Positions 39,237 through 48,733 of a stretch of 56,529 bases of DNA are shown piece by piece. The number at the start of each line of letters is the position of its first letter. Positions within the stretch are counted from its first letter, which is position 1. Both the position numbers and the translations under genes were made by a program. The DNA lies in contig CALLUQ010000126.1 of assembly GCA_938010565.1 (NCBI GenBank), forward strand, positions 1-56,529, given 5' to 3'. Source of the stretch: an uncultured Flavobacteriales bacterium. GTDB taxonomy: Bacteria; Bacteroidota; Bacteroidia; Flavobacteriales_D; CALLUQ01. The notes below the pieces were generated by a model that searched no databases, had not been told where the DNA came from, and saw nothing but the letters and a program-made list of their open reading frames with translations.

Positions 39237-39264
39237 GTCGACCAGAAAGAATTGGTTACTTTTG
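39237..39264 (+). promoter_or_regulatory. Probable promoter of hemE
   Basis: The -7 box TACTTTTG (39257-39264) is an exact TAnnTTTG match. A TTCG about 19 nt upstream (one mismatch from the -33 TTTG) is a possible upstream box. The -7 box ends 4 nt before the ATG at 39269, so the message would be nearly leaderless. Confidence 0.5.
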
Positions 39265-39268
39265 CGGC

Positions 39269-40297
39269 ATGATGCTACAAAACGATTTGCTGCTGCGTGC
39301 AGCTCGTGGAGAGGCGGTAGAGCGCACTCCGGTCTGGTTGATGCGGCAAGCCGGCCGTATCTTAAAGGAGTACCGTGAGATCAGGAACAGGATCAGCGGA
39401 TTCAAAGCGTTGGTAGAAACGCCGGAACTTGCTGCCGAGGTAACGATTCAACCTGTCGATATTTTGGGGGTGGATGCTGCCATTATCTTTTCGGATATTT
39501 TGGTGGTTCCGGAAGCGATGGGGTTGCCGTACCGGATGATAGAGAAAAAAGGACCCTGGTTTGACGAAACTATCCGATCAAAAGCCGACCTCAAGCGTTT
39601 GTGTGTGCCTGATCCCGAAGCCGAACTGGGGTATGTAACCGAGGCCATCCGATGCACAAAAAAAGCATTGAACGGCAGGGTACCTGTGATTGGATTTGCC
39701 GGAGCACCGTGGACCATTTTTTCCTACATGGTAGAAGGCCAGGGAACCAAAACCTTTGCCACAGCACGAAAAATGCTGTATACCGAACCCGGATTGTCTC
39801 ACCAGGTGCTCGACATGATCACCGAAACAACGATCGCTTATTTAAAAGCACAAATAGCTGCCGGTGCGGATATGGTACAATTGTTCGATTCATGGGCCGG
39901 TATTTTACCTGCCGAACAATACCGGAATTTTGGTTCCCGATACCTCAAAAGGATTTGTGCCGAAATTCAGGAAGTGCCCGTTACGGTATTTGCGAAAGGT
40001 GCTTGGTTTGCGTTGGACGACATTGCGGAAATGGATTGCAGAACGGTTGGGCTCGATTGGCATTTGCAACCCGAAATGGCCCGGAAAAAATTGGGGAACG
40101 ATAAAACATTGCAAGGAAACCTGGACCCCTGTATGCTCTATGCTGACGATGAGGCACTTGTAAATGCAACGCACCAAATGCTAAAGCGTTTTGGCCCTCG
40201 GAGGCATATCGCTAACTTAGGGCATGGTGTTTACCCTGATGTGGATGCTGCGAAGGTTAAACTTTTCGTGGAAACAGTAAAAGCGTATAAACAATAA
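39269..40297 (+). CDS. hemE: Uroporphyrinogen decarboxylase
   Basis: Converts uroporphyrinogen III to coproporphyrinogen III in heme synthesis. 342 residues. N-terminal signature [19 protein letters not shown], the substrate-binding [20 protein letters not shown] with the key aspartate, the second signature [20 protein letters not shown], and [13 protein letters not shown]. End: [21 protein letters not shown]. Start [23 protein letters not shown] fits; the second ATG one codon later is equally possible. The OmpA-family genes follow 8 bp later, so this is the first gene of a four-gene run. Confidence 0.97.
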   Translation: MMLQNDLLLRAARGEAVERTPVWLMRQAGRILKEYREIRNRISGFKALVETPELAAEVTIQPVDILGVDAAIIFSDILVVPEAMGLPYRMIEKKGPWFDETIRSKADLKRLCVPDPEAELGYVTEAIRCTKKALNGRVPVIGFAGAPWTIFSYMVEGQGTKTFATARKMLYTEPGLSHQVLDMITETTIAYLKAQIAAGADMVQLFDSWAGILPAEQYRNFGSRYLKRICAEIQEVPVTVFAKGAWFALDDIAEMDCRTVGLDWHLQPEMARKKLGNDKTLQGNLDPCMLYADDEALVNATHQMLKRFGPRRHIANLGHGVYPDVDAAKVKLFVETVKAYKQ

Positions 40298-40305
40298 ACA
40301 GAGTT

Positions 40306-41475
40306 ATGAAAAAATTAATGCTCCTCTTTTGTGGGATGATGAGCTTCTTCGCCAGTGCTTTGGCACAAGGGGATGATTTCGACAACATGGTTGCTAATGG
40401 CGATTTCGAAAACATTGATGGCAGGTTAAAAAAACCGGGACAGATCGGCGTTGCCGTAGGATGGCAACAAGCGACCGGGGTAAAGGCAGATCTGTATGCC
40501 GCAAAGGCCAAAAACCCGCTGATCGGGATTCCCGATAACCGATATGGCCGGCAGCTGGTGGATCAAGGGAATTATTATGCCGGTATCGTAACGTATGCCT
40601 ATCAAAACAAAATTCCCCGCTCCTACCTTACCACATCGCTTACCACTCCTATGGTAACAGGAGCAAAATATTGTGTGAAAATGGATGTGAGCCTGTCTGA
40701 TCTTTCGAAGTATGCTTCCAATAACATGGGCATCCACTTCTCAAAAAAGAAGGTCGCCATGGACCATGAAAGCCATCTCGCATTTAAACCGGTGGTTCAT
40801 CATATCAAAAACGCACTTCCGATCAGTGAAATGGACATCTGGCAAACGGTATGCAATGTATACGAAGCCAAGGGAGGTGAAAAAAACATGACCATCGGAA
40901 ACTTTAACACCAATGCCGAAACCACAACGCTAAAACTAAAACGTCCGAAAAGATTTACCTCCCCACAGGTGGCGGTGTCTTATTTCTACATCGACAACGT
41001 TCGGGTATACCTGATCAATTCGGCTGACGAATGCAATTGCGAAGTGAAAAAACCCACTCCGCGTACTAAATTTATTTACAGCTCACAAACCATATCCGAA
41101 ACGGAATTGAAGCCTGCCGAGATCGTTGAAAGTGTAAACGTTTATTTTGATTTTATTGATTCCGAGATCCAATCGGCCGGTTACCGCGACCTTGATATTC
41201 TGGCCCGTATGATGATGGGTAACCCTGCGTTCAGATTGAACGTAAAAGCGCATATAGATGAAGAAGAAGCCGAAAAAGCAAAAACCAAACCCGAGTATGT
41301 CCAACTTGCTCAACACAGAGCGGATGCCGTGGTGGAATACCTGTTGAGTAAAGGGGTGGCTGAAGATCGATTGTCGGTGGTAGTAATCCATGACAAAGAG
41401 CCTGTAGATACGAGCGGATCAAACATTGGTAAAGCCAAAAACCGCCGCATTGAGTTCGAAAAAAAGAATGAATAA
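40306..41475 (+). CDS. OmpA-family outer-membrane protein, paralogue 1
   Basis: A 389-residue protein with signal peptide MKKLMLLFCGMMSFFASALAQ. The N-terminal domain (VANGDFENIDGR... GGEKNMTIGNF... YFYIDNVRVYLI) is a jelly-roll-like region shared with the next two genes. The C-terminal region has an OmpA-like domain (VNVYFDFIDSEIQ... LLSKGVAEDRL... AKNRRIEFEKKN), in which the peptidoglycan-contact Asp is in AHIDEEEAEKA, but the stretch after it is altered. OmpA domains bind peptidoglycan and link the outer membrane to the wall. It begins 8 bp after hemE. Confidence 0.8.
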   Translation: MKKLMLLFCGMMSFFASALAQGDDFDNMVANGDFENIDGRLKKPGQIGVAVGWQQATGVKADLYAAKAKNPLIGIPDNRYGRQLVDQGNYYAGIVTYAYQNKIPRSYLTTSLTTPMVTGAKYCVKMDVSLSDLSKYASNNMGIHFSKKKVAMDHESHLAFKPVVHHIKNALPISEMDIWQTVCNVYEAKGGEKNMTIGNFNTNAETTTLKLKRPKRFTSPQVAVSYFYIDNVRVYLINSADECNCEVKKPTPRTKFIYSSQTISETELKPAEIVESVNVYFDFIDSEIQSAGYRDLDILARMMMGNPAFRLNVKAHIDEEEAEKAKTKPEYVQLAQHRADAVVEYLLSKGVAEDRLSVVVIHDKEPVDTSGSNIGKAKNRRIEFEKKNE

Positions 41476-41487
41476 CCCACAAAACAT

Positions 41488-42768
41488 TTGATTAAATATT
41501 TGTTGATCATTGGCCTTGGATGCATCTCCGGAATGCACACAACAGCTCAAAACCTGGTAAAAAACCCAGGTTTTGAAGCCGTTGAAAAGTGCCCGAAGTT
41601 TTGGTCGGAAAAACCGTCGGATCTCACCGCAAAACATTGGGAATCGCCCACGCAGGCAACTCCCGATAATTTTATGACCTGTAGTAAGATCAGTGGTATC
41701 CCTCAAAACTGGGCTGGTATCATCCATGCTCACGCAGGGAAAGCTTATGCCGGATTTATTGCCCGCAGAAATTTCGGAAAACCCGGCGACGATCCAAAAC
41801 GTACCACCCACCGCGAATACCTTCAGGGAGAACTCATCCAACCTTTGGCAGCCGGCCATCTTTATGAGTTTGGCATGTGGGTTTCCCTGGCCGAAAATTG
41901 CCGGATGGCTACCGACCAGATCCAATGCGTGTTCACCCAAAAACGACTGAAAAGCCAGGGACGATCCGTGCTGGCTGTGGAGCCACAGTTTTCAACACCT
42001 GCCGGAAAGGTGATCAGTACCCGCGGAAGTTGGGTTTATATCAAAGGTGTATTCAAAGCAAAAGGAGGCGAACAATACCTTACCATCGGTAATTTCAGCA
42101 CCAACAAAGGAAAGAAATACGAAAACGTATACCGGAAAATTCGCAACAACGGAAAGGCATTTCAGTTCTCATATTATTATGTGGATGATGTAAAACTGAT
42201 ACCTTTTGAGCAGGATAAAAAGAAAAAAGCAGCACCGCTTGCCATCGGAAAGATCAAAAAAGAACAGCAATGGAATTATCAGACCTTTCAAGGTAAAGCT
42301 TTTGTAGCCAACTCGGGAAAAAGCAAAAAAAAGGCACGCGATCTTACATGCCTCTGCAAGGTATGTACCGAAGAACGGAATGGCACATTATTCCCTGAAA
42401 TTGCGCTCGATCAACTTGATTCGACCACCTTTAGGGTGGGACAGGTTGTGGGTATGGACAAGATGGTATTTGACCTGAAATCGACACATGTTGAACCTGA
42501 AACCTACGCCGAATTAAGGAAACTGGCTTTCCTGTTACGCGAAATGCCAAGCCTGGAGGTAGAGTTGGTCCTACACATGGATGCTTTTGGCAAAGCCGAT
42601 GAAAACAAGGAAATATCAGGGATAACCTTTTGGAAGGTAGAAAATTACCTTCGTTCAAAAGGCGTCAGGAATAAGCTGTTATATAACGGTTTCGGAAAAA
42701 CCGTTATCCCTCCTTTGAATGGCCGGCAACGCGATCGGATCCTTGAACTGGTCATCAGAAAAATCTGA
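41488..42768 (+). CDS. OmpA-family outer-membrane protein, paralogue 2 (degenerate OmpA domain)
   Basis: A 426-residue paralogue that starts with TTG at 41488 (MIKYLLIIGLGCISGMHTTAQ, a good signal peptide); no ATG start is available near it. The N-terminal NLVKNPGFEAVEKCPKFW... GGEQYLTIGNFS... YYYVDDVKLI aligns with the sister proteins. The C-terminal OmpA domain is the least conserved: MVFDLKSTHVEPETYAEL, HMDAFGKADENKE, and a NRRxEF motif replaced by RQRDRILELVI. So peptidoglycan binding may be lost. It is 12 bp after paralogue 1. Confidence 0.75.
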   Translation: MIKYLLIIGLGCISGMHTTAQNLVKNPGFEAVEKCPKFWSEKPSDLTAKHWESPTQATPDNFMTCSKISGIPQNWAGIIHAHAGKAYAGFIARRNFGKPGDDPKRTTHREYLQGELIQPLAAGHLYEFGMWVSLAENCRMATDQIQCVFTQKRLKSQGRSVLAVEPQFSTPAGKVISTRGSWVYIKGVFKAKGGEQYLTIGNFSTNKGKKYENVYRKIRNNGKAFQFSYYYVDDVKLIPFEQDKKKKAAPLAIGKIKKEQQWNYQTFQGKAFVANSGKSKKKARDLTCLCKVCTEERNGTLFPEIALDQLDSTTFRVGQVVGMDKMVFDLKSTHVEPETYAELRKLAFLLREMPSLEVELVLHMDAFGKADENKEISGITFWKVENYLRSKGVRNKLLYNGFGKTVIPPLNGRQRDRILELVIRKI

Positions 42769-42771
42769 TCT

Positions 42772-43899
42772 ATGCATTGGTATGGAGTTTTACTGTTGTT
42801 GCTGGTATCGTTAAGGGGAGAGAGCCAGGAAAGCCGGAACTTAGTTCCCAACGCAAGTTTCGAAAAATTTAAGAACTGTCCTGTTTCTTTTAACGCCAAC
42901 GGTTCGCTGGAATTGGTAGATGGCTGGCGACAAGCCACCACCGGTACCGTTGACTATTACAACGTTTGCAGTTACAATGCAGGAGTACCGGAAAACCTGT
43001 TCGGAAAACAAATGCCGGCCGAAGGCGAAGGCTATATTGGTTTGATCACCTATTCTCCGAGCAAAAGGAACTACAGAGAGTATCTTCAGGTTAAACTCGC
43101 CGAAAAGCTCAAAAAAGATCAGAAATATTGCATTGAAGTTTACGTTTCGCAAGCCGACTTTTCCAATTACCTGTCGGATGGGTTAGGCATTTTGCTTTCG
43201 GAGCAAAAAGTAGTAGGACAACGGGATAAGATCCTCCCTTTTGTTCCGCAGATTGAAAACCCTCCGGGCCATGTGATCCACCATGCCGATTCCTGGGTGC
43301 TGGTTTCCGATACCATCCGGGCAAAAGGAGGAGAACAATATTTAACCATTGGTAATTACCGGCCTGACCATATGCTTAAAGTAATGCGCCGGAACATGGA
43401 GCAACAGGGGTACAGCCGTGTTTGGAACCATGCTTATTATTACCTGGATCAACTATCGGTAAAAATGGTTCGCCGGGAAAACGATTGTGCGTGTACCCTT
43501 TCCGAGATCCGTAAGATGTTGAACGACCCGGGTTATCCTTTCACGTATGTAGAAATGAAATCGATGGCGATTGGTGCTGTGCTTTTTGATTTTGATAAAG
43601 ACGTTCCGATTGATCTTTACACGGCTGAGTTGGATAATGTTACTCGTATGATGAGGAAATATACCAGTTATTATCTGGTGGTACACGGGCATACCGATAT
43701 TGTTGGAACATTGGGTTACAACAATGGCCTTTCCCGCCGGAGGGCCGAGTATGTTTACAATTATCTCAAACAAAAAGGCATCAACGAAAACCGGCTGCGC
43801 ATCGAATATCATGGAGAAAACCAGCCAGCTGATCGTGCCCAGGGATCAGATGCCAATGCAAAAAACCGACGTGTAGAATTTGAGTTGTTGCAACTTTAG
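42772..43899 (+). CDS. OmpA-family outer-membrane protein, paralogue 3
   Basis: A 375-residue protein with signal peptide (MHWYGVLLLLLVSLRGESQ). N-terminal domain NLVPNASFEKFKNCPVSF... GGEQYLTIGNYR... YYYLDQLSVKMV matches the others. The OmpA domain is the most complete of the three: AVLFDFDKDVPIDLYT, HGHTDIVGTLGYNNGLSRRRAEYVYNYL and AKNRRVEFELLQL, with the Asp and Arg that hold diaminopimelate. This copy probably keeps peptidoglycan binding. It begins 3 bp after paralogue 2, the end of the hemE run. Confidence 0.85.
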   Translation: MHWYGVLLLLLVSLRGESQESRNLVPNASFEKFKNCPVSFNANGSLELVDGWRQATTGTVDYYNVCSYNAGVPENLFGKQMPAEGEGYIGLITYSPSKRNYREYLQVKLAEKLKKDQKYCIEVYVSQADFSNYLSDGLGILLSEQKVVGQRDKILPFVPQIENPPGHVIHHADSWVLVSDTIRAKGGEQYLTIGNYRPDHMLKVMRRNMEQQGYSRVWNHAYYYLDQLSVKMVRRENDCACTLSEIRKMLNDPGYPFTYVEMKSMAIGAVLFDFDKDVPIDLYTAELDNVTRMMRKYTSYYLVVHGHTDIVGTLGYNNGLSRRRAEYVYNYLKQKGINENRLRIEYHGENQPADRAQGSDANAKNRRVEFELLQL

Positions 43900-44228
43900 C
43901 AAGGCAAATGCATCCGCTTTTTCTTTCCGGGTATGGATCGGAGCGCATGCTATTATTTATTGAAGTTTCTGAAAATCAGGAAAATTATTACGGAGCCTCT
44001 GTTTCCTGAAGTGAGCGAAGTGCCTCTTGGGCCTTATCGTTTAAATGACCCCCGATGTATACATACCGGTATCGTATAAAGCTATAGGCCGTCGGCACGG
44101 GCTTGCTTTGGATCGCCATCGTGAATAACTTTGTGAATAACCGTACGGATTGCGATGCTCAAACCGGATCGTTCCGTATGTATTTTTGCATGTTAAGGGA
44201 AGGAGTTCCTCATTACTGTTCAGAAATT
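43900..44228. other. Intergenic region without visible features
   Basis: 329 bp with no convincing ORF, clear terminator or promoter box. An open frame reaching back to 44103 is in phase with the next gene but is not protein-like. Confidence 0.4.
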
Positions 44229-44786
44229 ATGCTCACCCTTTTCACAAGGAAGAAACTAACCGATCATCAACTGTCTATGGCCTTTCTGAATCGCCTTTTG
44301 GATGCAGTTGAGGAAGGCTACCCCGAGGTGGCCGGGTTGATCAACGAATCGCCGGAGTTTGTGCAATGCCCGAACCTTAACCCCAACGATCATGGCCATT
44401 TTTTGATGATCTTATTGGTGGGCAACCTCAACAACATGCAGCACTCGCTGGATGCTGCTTGCGATAAACGCATCCGTTATCACTTGTTTGGATCTTTTTC
44501 GGAAATGTTTGGCCTTTCTTTTGAAGTGTTTGCAAAAAAAGTACACGAGTATAGAGCTTCCATGGCCCGGATCAACCATCCTTCCCGAAACAACCTGAGT
44601 GCCATATCCAGATCTATTTTCAGCAAATACAAGCTCAACGATTTTCAACGTGCCGACTACCGAAAGGCGGGTGTTCCTAATCCGCAATTTCTACAAAGGA
44701 TGGACAGCATTATGGAGCACTTCCTTTGGAATTGGGAAGAGATCCTGAAGCACTACAAGATCGTTATTCCGGTCACTTCCAATTAA
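44229..44786 (+). CDS. Hypothetical protein, helical
   Basis: A 185-residue protein starting at ATG 44229 (MLTLFTRKKLTDHQLSMAFLNRLLDAVEEGYP). The frame is open from 44103, but those 42 residues look non-coding. The body is almost all helix with a conserved-looking centre (NPNDHGHFLMILLVGNLNNMQHSL, FSEMFGLSFEVFAKKV) and an aromatic C-terminus (MEHFLWNWEEILKHYKI). No signal peptide, no recognised domain. It is convergent with lhgO and overlaps it by 4 bp at the stops. Confidence 0.6.
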   Translation: MLTLFTRKKLTDHQLSMAFLNRLLDAVEEGYPEVAGLINESPEFVQCPNLNPNDHGHFLMILLVGNLNNMQHSLDAACDKRIRYHLFGSFSEMFGLSFEVFAKKVHEYRASMARINHPSRNNLSAISRSIFSKYKLNDFQRADYRKAGVPNPQFLQRMDSIMEHFLWNWEEILKHYKIVIPVTSN

Positions 44787-46006
44787 GTTGATACCTGTTC
44801 CGGGTGAAATAACTTTTCGGCTTTTTCGGTAATCTGGTCTCCAATGGCCAATGAAGCGGTAGCAGCCGGAGAAGGGGCATTGAGTACATGAATGCTGTTG
44901 GAACGGTGTTCGATCCGGAAATCGTCGCGGGTATCGCCATCGGCACCTAACAACAACGCCCGCACACCTGCTCTGCCTGGTTTGAGATCTTCCATGGTAA
45001 GTTCGGGGATGAGACGTTGTAAGGTTTTAAGGAAGAGTCGTTTGGAAAAAGCTCTTCTGTATTCGTTAATGCCGAACGACATGTTCTTCAAAAACAGTTT
45101 CCAGGTTCCGCCATAGGTGAGTGCCTGCCAGGAATCTTTAAGGTTAAAATCCGTTTTTCCGTATCCTTCGCGTTTGAAAGTAAATACGGCATTGGGCCCG
45201 CATTCAATATCGCCGTTCACCATGCGTGTAAAGTGTACACCGAGGAAGGGAAAATCGGGGTTCGGAACCGGATAGATCAGGTTTTTTACTTTGTGTTTGG
45301 CCTGGTCGGTGAGTTCGTAATAATCGCCACGAAAGCCTACTACCTGTTCTCGCAGGTGAACATTGTCTTTTCTTGCAAGCCGGTCGGCTTGTAGGCCACC
45401 GCATACAATAAGGTATTTGGATTGATAGGTTTGTCGGTTGGTTTTGATGGTTTTCAGTCCGTCCTGATCCATGAAACCGAGTACTTCTTCCGATAGTGCC
45501 AATTTACTTTCCGGCTGCCTGGCAAGCGCAACTTCCACCATTTTATTCGTAGCTCCTACAAAATCAACGATCCCGGTACAAGGCACCCAAATGCCTCCAA
45601 TCCCCACACAATAAGGTTCAAAGTCCTTGATCTGCTCGCCTGTAATTTTTTCGATGCCTTCGGTGTTGTTGGCCAGTCCGTTTTGGAAGATCTTATCCAT
45701 GAAAGGCAATTCGTTTTTCTGGGTAGCGACCACCACCTTGCCACACACATCGTGCTTTACTTTATGTTCTTTGCAAAAAGCAACCAGCTCATGGCGGCCT
45801 TTTACACAGTTTTTTGCTTTCAGGGAACCTGGCTTGTAATACAATCCGCTGTGAATAACCCCTGAGTTATGGCCTGTCTGGTGATCTGCTAGTTGGTCTT
45901 CTTTTTCGATCAACAATATTTTGATCCCGGGATAACGTTGCTGCATCTTGTACATCGTAGCTGCACCAATAATTCCTCCTCCTACTATCGTTACATCATA
46001 AACCAC
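44783..46006 (-). CDS. lhgO: L-2-hydroxyglutarate oxidase
   Basis: A 407-residue FAD-dependent oxidase or dehydrogenase of the DAO family. N-terminal Rossmann motif VTIVGGGIIGAAT (GxGxxG at 8-13) and ENSGVIH-type LADHQTGHNSGVIHSGLYYKPG. Characteristic LhgO stretches: PYCVGIGGIWVPCTGIVDF, GGLQADRLAR, FRGDYYEL, GVHFTRMVNGDIECGPNAV, PGRAGVRALL and NAPSPAATASLAIGDQI. It oxidises L-2-hydroxyglutarate to 2-oxoglutarate. The symbol is by close family resemblance. A TACCTTTA box (46026-46033, minus strand) lies 20 nt upstream. Confidence 0.9.
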   Translation of the reverse strand: MVYDVTIVGGGIIGAATMYKMQQRYPGIKILLIEKEDQLADHQTGHNSGVIHSGLYYKPGSLKAKNCVKGRHELVAFCKEHKVKHDVCGKVVVATQKNELPFMDKIFQNGLANNTEGIEKITGEQIKDFEPYCVGIGGIWVPCTGIVDFVGATNKMVEVALARQPESKLALSEEVLGFMDQDGLKTIKTNRQTYQSKYLIVCGGLQADRLARKDNVHLREQVVGFRGDYYELTDQAKHKVKNLIYPVPNPDFPFLGVHFTRMVNGDIECGPNAVFTFKREGYGKTDFNLKDSWQALTYGGTWKLFLKNMSFGINEYRRAFSKRLFLKTLQRLIPELTMEDLKPGRAGVRALLLGADGDTRDDFRIEHRSNSIHVLNAPSPAATASLAIGDQITEKAEKLFHPEQVST

Positions 46007-46102
46007 GGCAAGTCATTTTTTTGGGTAAAGGTATAAATTTCGACGGGCGGTACGTGCCGGATTACTCAACAGGATAAGCCGAAAATAGGAAAGCAAAGCC
46101 GA

Positions 46103-47419
46103 TTAAGCCTTAGGCGTTTTTTTTTTCAACTCCGGATTCAATTCCGGAACGAAGAACAAGGACACTAACCCGATAAAGAAGAATACCATAAGGGATAAGA
46201 TGGAGTTTCGCATGTTTCCGGTCAGTTCTTCCAGCAATCCAAAAGAAAGCATTCCGATCACGATCCCTACTTTTTCGAGTACATCATAAAAGCTGAAAAA
46301 GGAAGCATGGTCGTAAGTTTCGGGTAAAAGTTTGGAGTAGGTAGAACGCGACAGGGCTTGTGTTCCTCCCATAATAAGGCCTACAAAAGCAGCAATCAGA
46401 TAAAAGCCTTTCTCATCCGTTATGAAGTAGGCAAAAACGGTACATCCGATCCATAAGGTCATGGCTATTTTCAACACATTGATGTTCCCGATCCGTGCGG
46501 ATAAGGTTGAAAACAAGTAGGAGCCTGCTACCGCCACAAACTGAATGATGATCACACTGATGATCATGGCATCTGTTTTCATGCCTAACGTTTTGGTGGC
46601 AAATAAGGTGGCCATGAGCATTACGGTTTGCACCCCCATGCTGAAAATGAAGAAGGAAAACAGGTAACGTTTCAGGCATTTGTGTTGTTTCAGTACGTTC
46701 CAGACCGATCGCAATTCTTTGAATCCGTTAAAGATCATATTGCCTTTCGGTTTTCGATCGTATACATTGGAGGGCAGCACCCGGTAGGTTACCTGAGCAA
46801 AACCGGCCCACCAAACCATCGTAAGCCCAAAGCTGATTTGAATGGCCGTTGTTTTATCCATCCCAAAAGGTGTAAACATCACCAAAGCAAGGCAGCAGAT
46901 CAACAAAATGGAACTTCCTATGTACCCCATGGAAAACCCTTTGGCGCTCACCCGGTCGTGATCTTTTATTTCGGCAATTTCGGGCAGGTAGGCGTTGTAA
47001 AATACCAAACTCGACCAATACCCCACACACGCCAGAACGACAGGAATGAGGCTGAGGCCAAGGTGGTCTTTATCGAAGAAACCCAGGCAACCCGTTGAAA
47101 GGGCTCCGAGGTAACAAAAAAATTGTAAAAACCGTTTTTTACTGCCGGAGTAATCTGCAATACCGGAAAGAATGGGCGATATAACGGAAACAAGGATGAA
47201 AGCAAAAGCGATGACGTAAGTATAAAGCGAGGTATTGGTAAACTCGAAACCAAAAAGCATGACTTTATCGCTGACTACCCCGTTGATCGTACGAGTGGTT
47301 TGGCTCTCATAAAAAGGCGGAAATATAGCGGTGGATACAACCAACGGATATACGGAGTTGGCCCAATCGTAAAATGCCCAGCCGTTTATTGTTTTTTTAT
47401 TGCCTTTTATAAGAGCCAT
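46103..47419 (-). CDS. UMF1-family MFS transporter
   Basis: A 438-residue transporter with about 12 hydrophobic segments. The N-terminal NKKTINGWAFYDWANSVYPLVVSTAIFPPFY is the mark of the UMF1/Atg22-like group (GWxxYDWANS). The middle loop has GIADYSGSKKRFLQFF (MFS motif A-like). The substrate is unknown; the fungal relatives export amino acids from the vacuole, which may not apply here. It lies 96 bp upstream of lhgO on the same strand. C-terminal tail basic (ELKKKTPKA). Confidence 0.88.
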   Translation of the reverse strand: MALIKGNKKTINGWAFYDWANSVYPLVVSTAIFPPFYESQTTRTINGVVSDKVMLFGFEFTNTSLYTYVIAFAFILVSVISPILSGIADYSGSKKRFLQFFCYLGALSTGCLGFFDKDHLGLSLIPVVLACVGYWSSLVFYNAYLPEIAEIKDHDRVSAKGFSMGYIGSSILLICCLALVMFTPFGMDKTTAIQISFGLTMVWWAGFAQVTYRVLPSNVYDRKPKGNMIFNGFKELRSVWNVLKQHKCLKRYLFSFFIFSMGVQTVMLMATLFATKTLGMKTDAMIISVIIIQFVAVAGSYLFSTLSARIGNINVLKIAMTLWIGCTVFAYFITDEKGFYLIAAFVGLIMGGTQALSRSTYSKLLPETYDHASFFSFYDVLEKVGIVIGMLSFGLLEELTGNMRNSILSLMVFFFIGLVSLFFVPELNPELKKKTPKA

Positions 47420-47743
47420 GGGGGTTCAAGGTACGTGTAGGGATGGAAACGGCCAAATGTTTGGTTAAAGTTGCCGGGGCAAACGCCTTTAAACTTTGAG
47501 TAGTTTTTCCGGGTATTGACTATTTCTTTGTTTTTCGGACAGTATTTGAAATTTTCAATAAGCGTGTTAAAATAATTTTCCCGAACAAATACATCTATCG
47601 GTAAATGATTGTAAATGAGATAAAATAGTTTCTTTTTTTTATGTGGTCACGAGCTAAAAGATTGCGCCAGAGGGGGAAGGCGTACTGGACAGGCTTACGC
47701 CCATAAATGAAAAACCCCCTGATTTCTCAGAGGTTTCTATTTC
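47420..47743. other. Intergenic region before the effector locus
   Basis: No coding frame seen. It includes a GGCGTA/TACGCC inverted repeat at about 47678-47700 and the minus-strand terminator at 47708-47741. Confidence 0.4.
47708..47741 (-). terminator. Terminator of the effector/immunity cassettes
   Basis: On the minus strand AACC..TCTGA and TCAGG..GGTT form a stem around GAAA, followed by TTTTTCATTT. It lies just past the last codon (47744) of the immunity pseudogene, so it ends the TssD cassette run. Confidence 0.6.
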
Positions 47744-48124
47744 TTAATCGACCCAATTAATATGGCTTAAGTCGGGTTTCTTTTTTTCTTCTCCCATATC
47801 TTCAAGGGCTTTATCAGCGAATGATCTAACCTTCTGCCAAGACTCATGACTTTTGAAGGATTCTAAATCCGGTATACTTTCATTTCGCACTGCCATATCC
47901 ATCCAATTAAAGCAACGTACTATTGATGCTATTGCTTTCATGGATAGAAAATCGCCTTCTATCAACTATGGTAGTAGCAAGAACGTATCCCCAAAGGCAG
48001 CTACAACTTCATTTTGGATGTCAACAAAATCAGGCAAATAATCTAACTGATTTTCATACGAACTTGCAAGGAGCCAAAGGCCCTCAACTAACGATTTATA
48101 TTGAAACTTTAAATCTATATCTAT
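47744..48124 (-). pseudogene. Second immunity protein, broken by an in-frame stop
   Basis: A 127-codon reading frame with a single internal TAG at 47966-47968. Before it: IDIDLKFQYKSLVEGLWLLASS... FVDIQNEVVAAFGDTFLLLP; after it: LIEGDFLSMKAIASIVRCFNWMD... LEDMGEEKKKPDLSHINWVD. Reading the TAG as a mutated CAG (Gln) gives a continuous acidic, soluble protein of about 125 residues, typical of immunity proteins. The first codon is ATA, possibly a mutated ATG. It lies directly behind the toxin tip (48125). The ORF from 47965 downward is only the C-terminal 73 residues. Confidence 0.65.
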
Positions 48125-48454
48125 CTAATTAAGAAGGATTTTCACTGGCTTTCCTACACCATTGGAAACTTTCCGATATGGTACTCCTCCAAAATGTCTT
48201 GGTGTACCTGGGTGATATAGTATCATTCTACCTGTAAAGTCTGTCCCTGTTTTGTTCATTTCTCTGAAAACCCAACCTTCCGCTCAGGAGCTTCTTCTCA
48301 TCACATCATCAACCCATCTTTTTGAACCGTTAAGAACTCCTCGAACTTGGGCATAACTCTTTCCATTTAACAAAGAAGGATTAGCTAAAACATCATCAAC
48401 ACTTCCAAGGAATTTCCCAACGGGTCTAAGTGCCGTACTTCCTTTAGCGTCATT
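48125..48454 (-). pseudogene. Second toxin tip, broken by an in-frame stop
   Basis: A 110-codon frame starting directly behind the stop of the first immunity gene, with one TGA at 48284-48286. Before it: NDAKGSTALRPVGKFLGSVDDVL... GKSYAQVRGVLNGSKRWVDD, VMRRSS; after it: AEGWVFREMNKTGTDFTGRMILYHPGTPRHFGGVPYRKVSNG. TGA would be CGA (Arg) in the intact gene. The second half resembles C-terminal toxin tips of bacterial polymorphic toxins (HPGxxRHxxxPYxKVS), but I cannot assign the family. No start codon or carrier domain precedes it, so it is an orphan tip of the kind left by cassette exchange. Confidence 0.65.
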
Positions 48455-48733
48455 CTATTTCCAATCTACATTTAATATTTCACTTATCCTTGTTTTGAGT
48501 TCTTTCGCATTGTCAAAATGTTCATCAGGAATAGAAGAAAACTCAGGGCTTTCTTCTGTAATTTCGGATATTCCCGCATAATTTTCTGTTAGTTGCACAC
48601 AAAAGAATCGGTTATTCGTTTCTATATCAATCATAGATGCCCCCGAATCAAATTTTTCAATTTCAAACCTGAACCCCTCTAAATGAAGAATTTCTATCAG
48701 TTCAGACTCTATTTTATTTACTACTAATGTCAT
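48455..48733 (-). CDS. Probable immunity protein for the TssD-linked effector
   Basis: A 92-residue acidic protein (MTLVVNKIESELIEILHLEGFRFEIE... ELKTRISEILNVDWK). Its ATG overlaps the stop of the upstream toxin frame (48730) by 4 bp, the usual coupling of effector and immunity genes. No known domain is recognised from the sequence; assignment is by position, size and charge. It is followed in the same frame by the second toxin tip. Confidence 0.6.
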   Translation of the reverse strand: MTLVVNKIESELIEILHLEGFRFEIEKFDSGASMIDIETNNRFFCVQLTENYAGISEITEESPEFSSIPDEHFDNAKELKTRISEILNVDWK

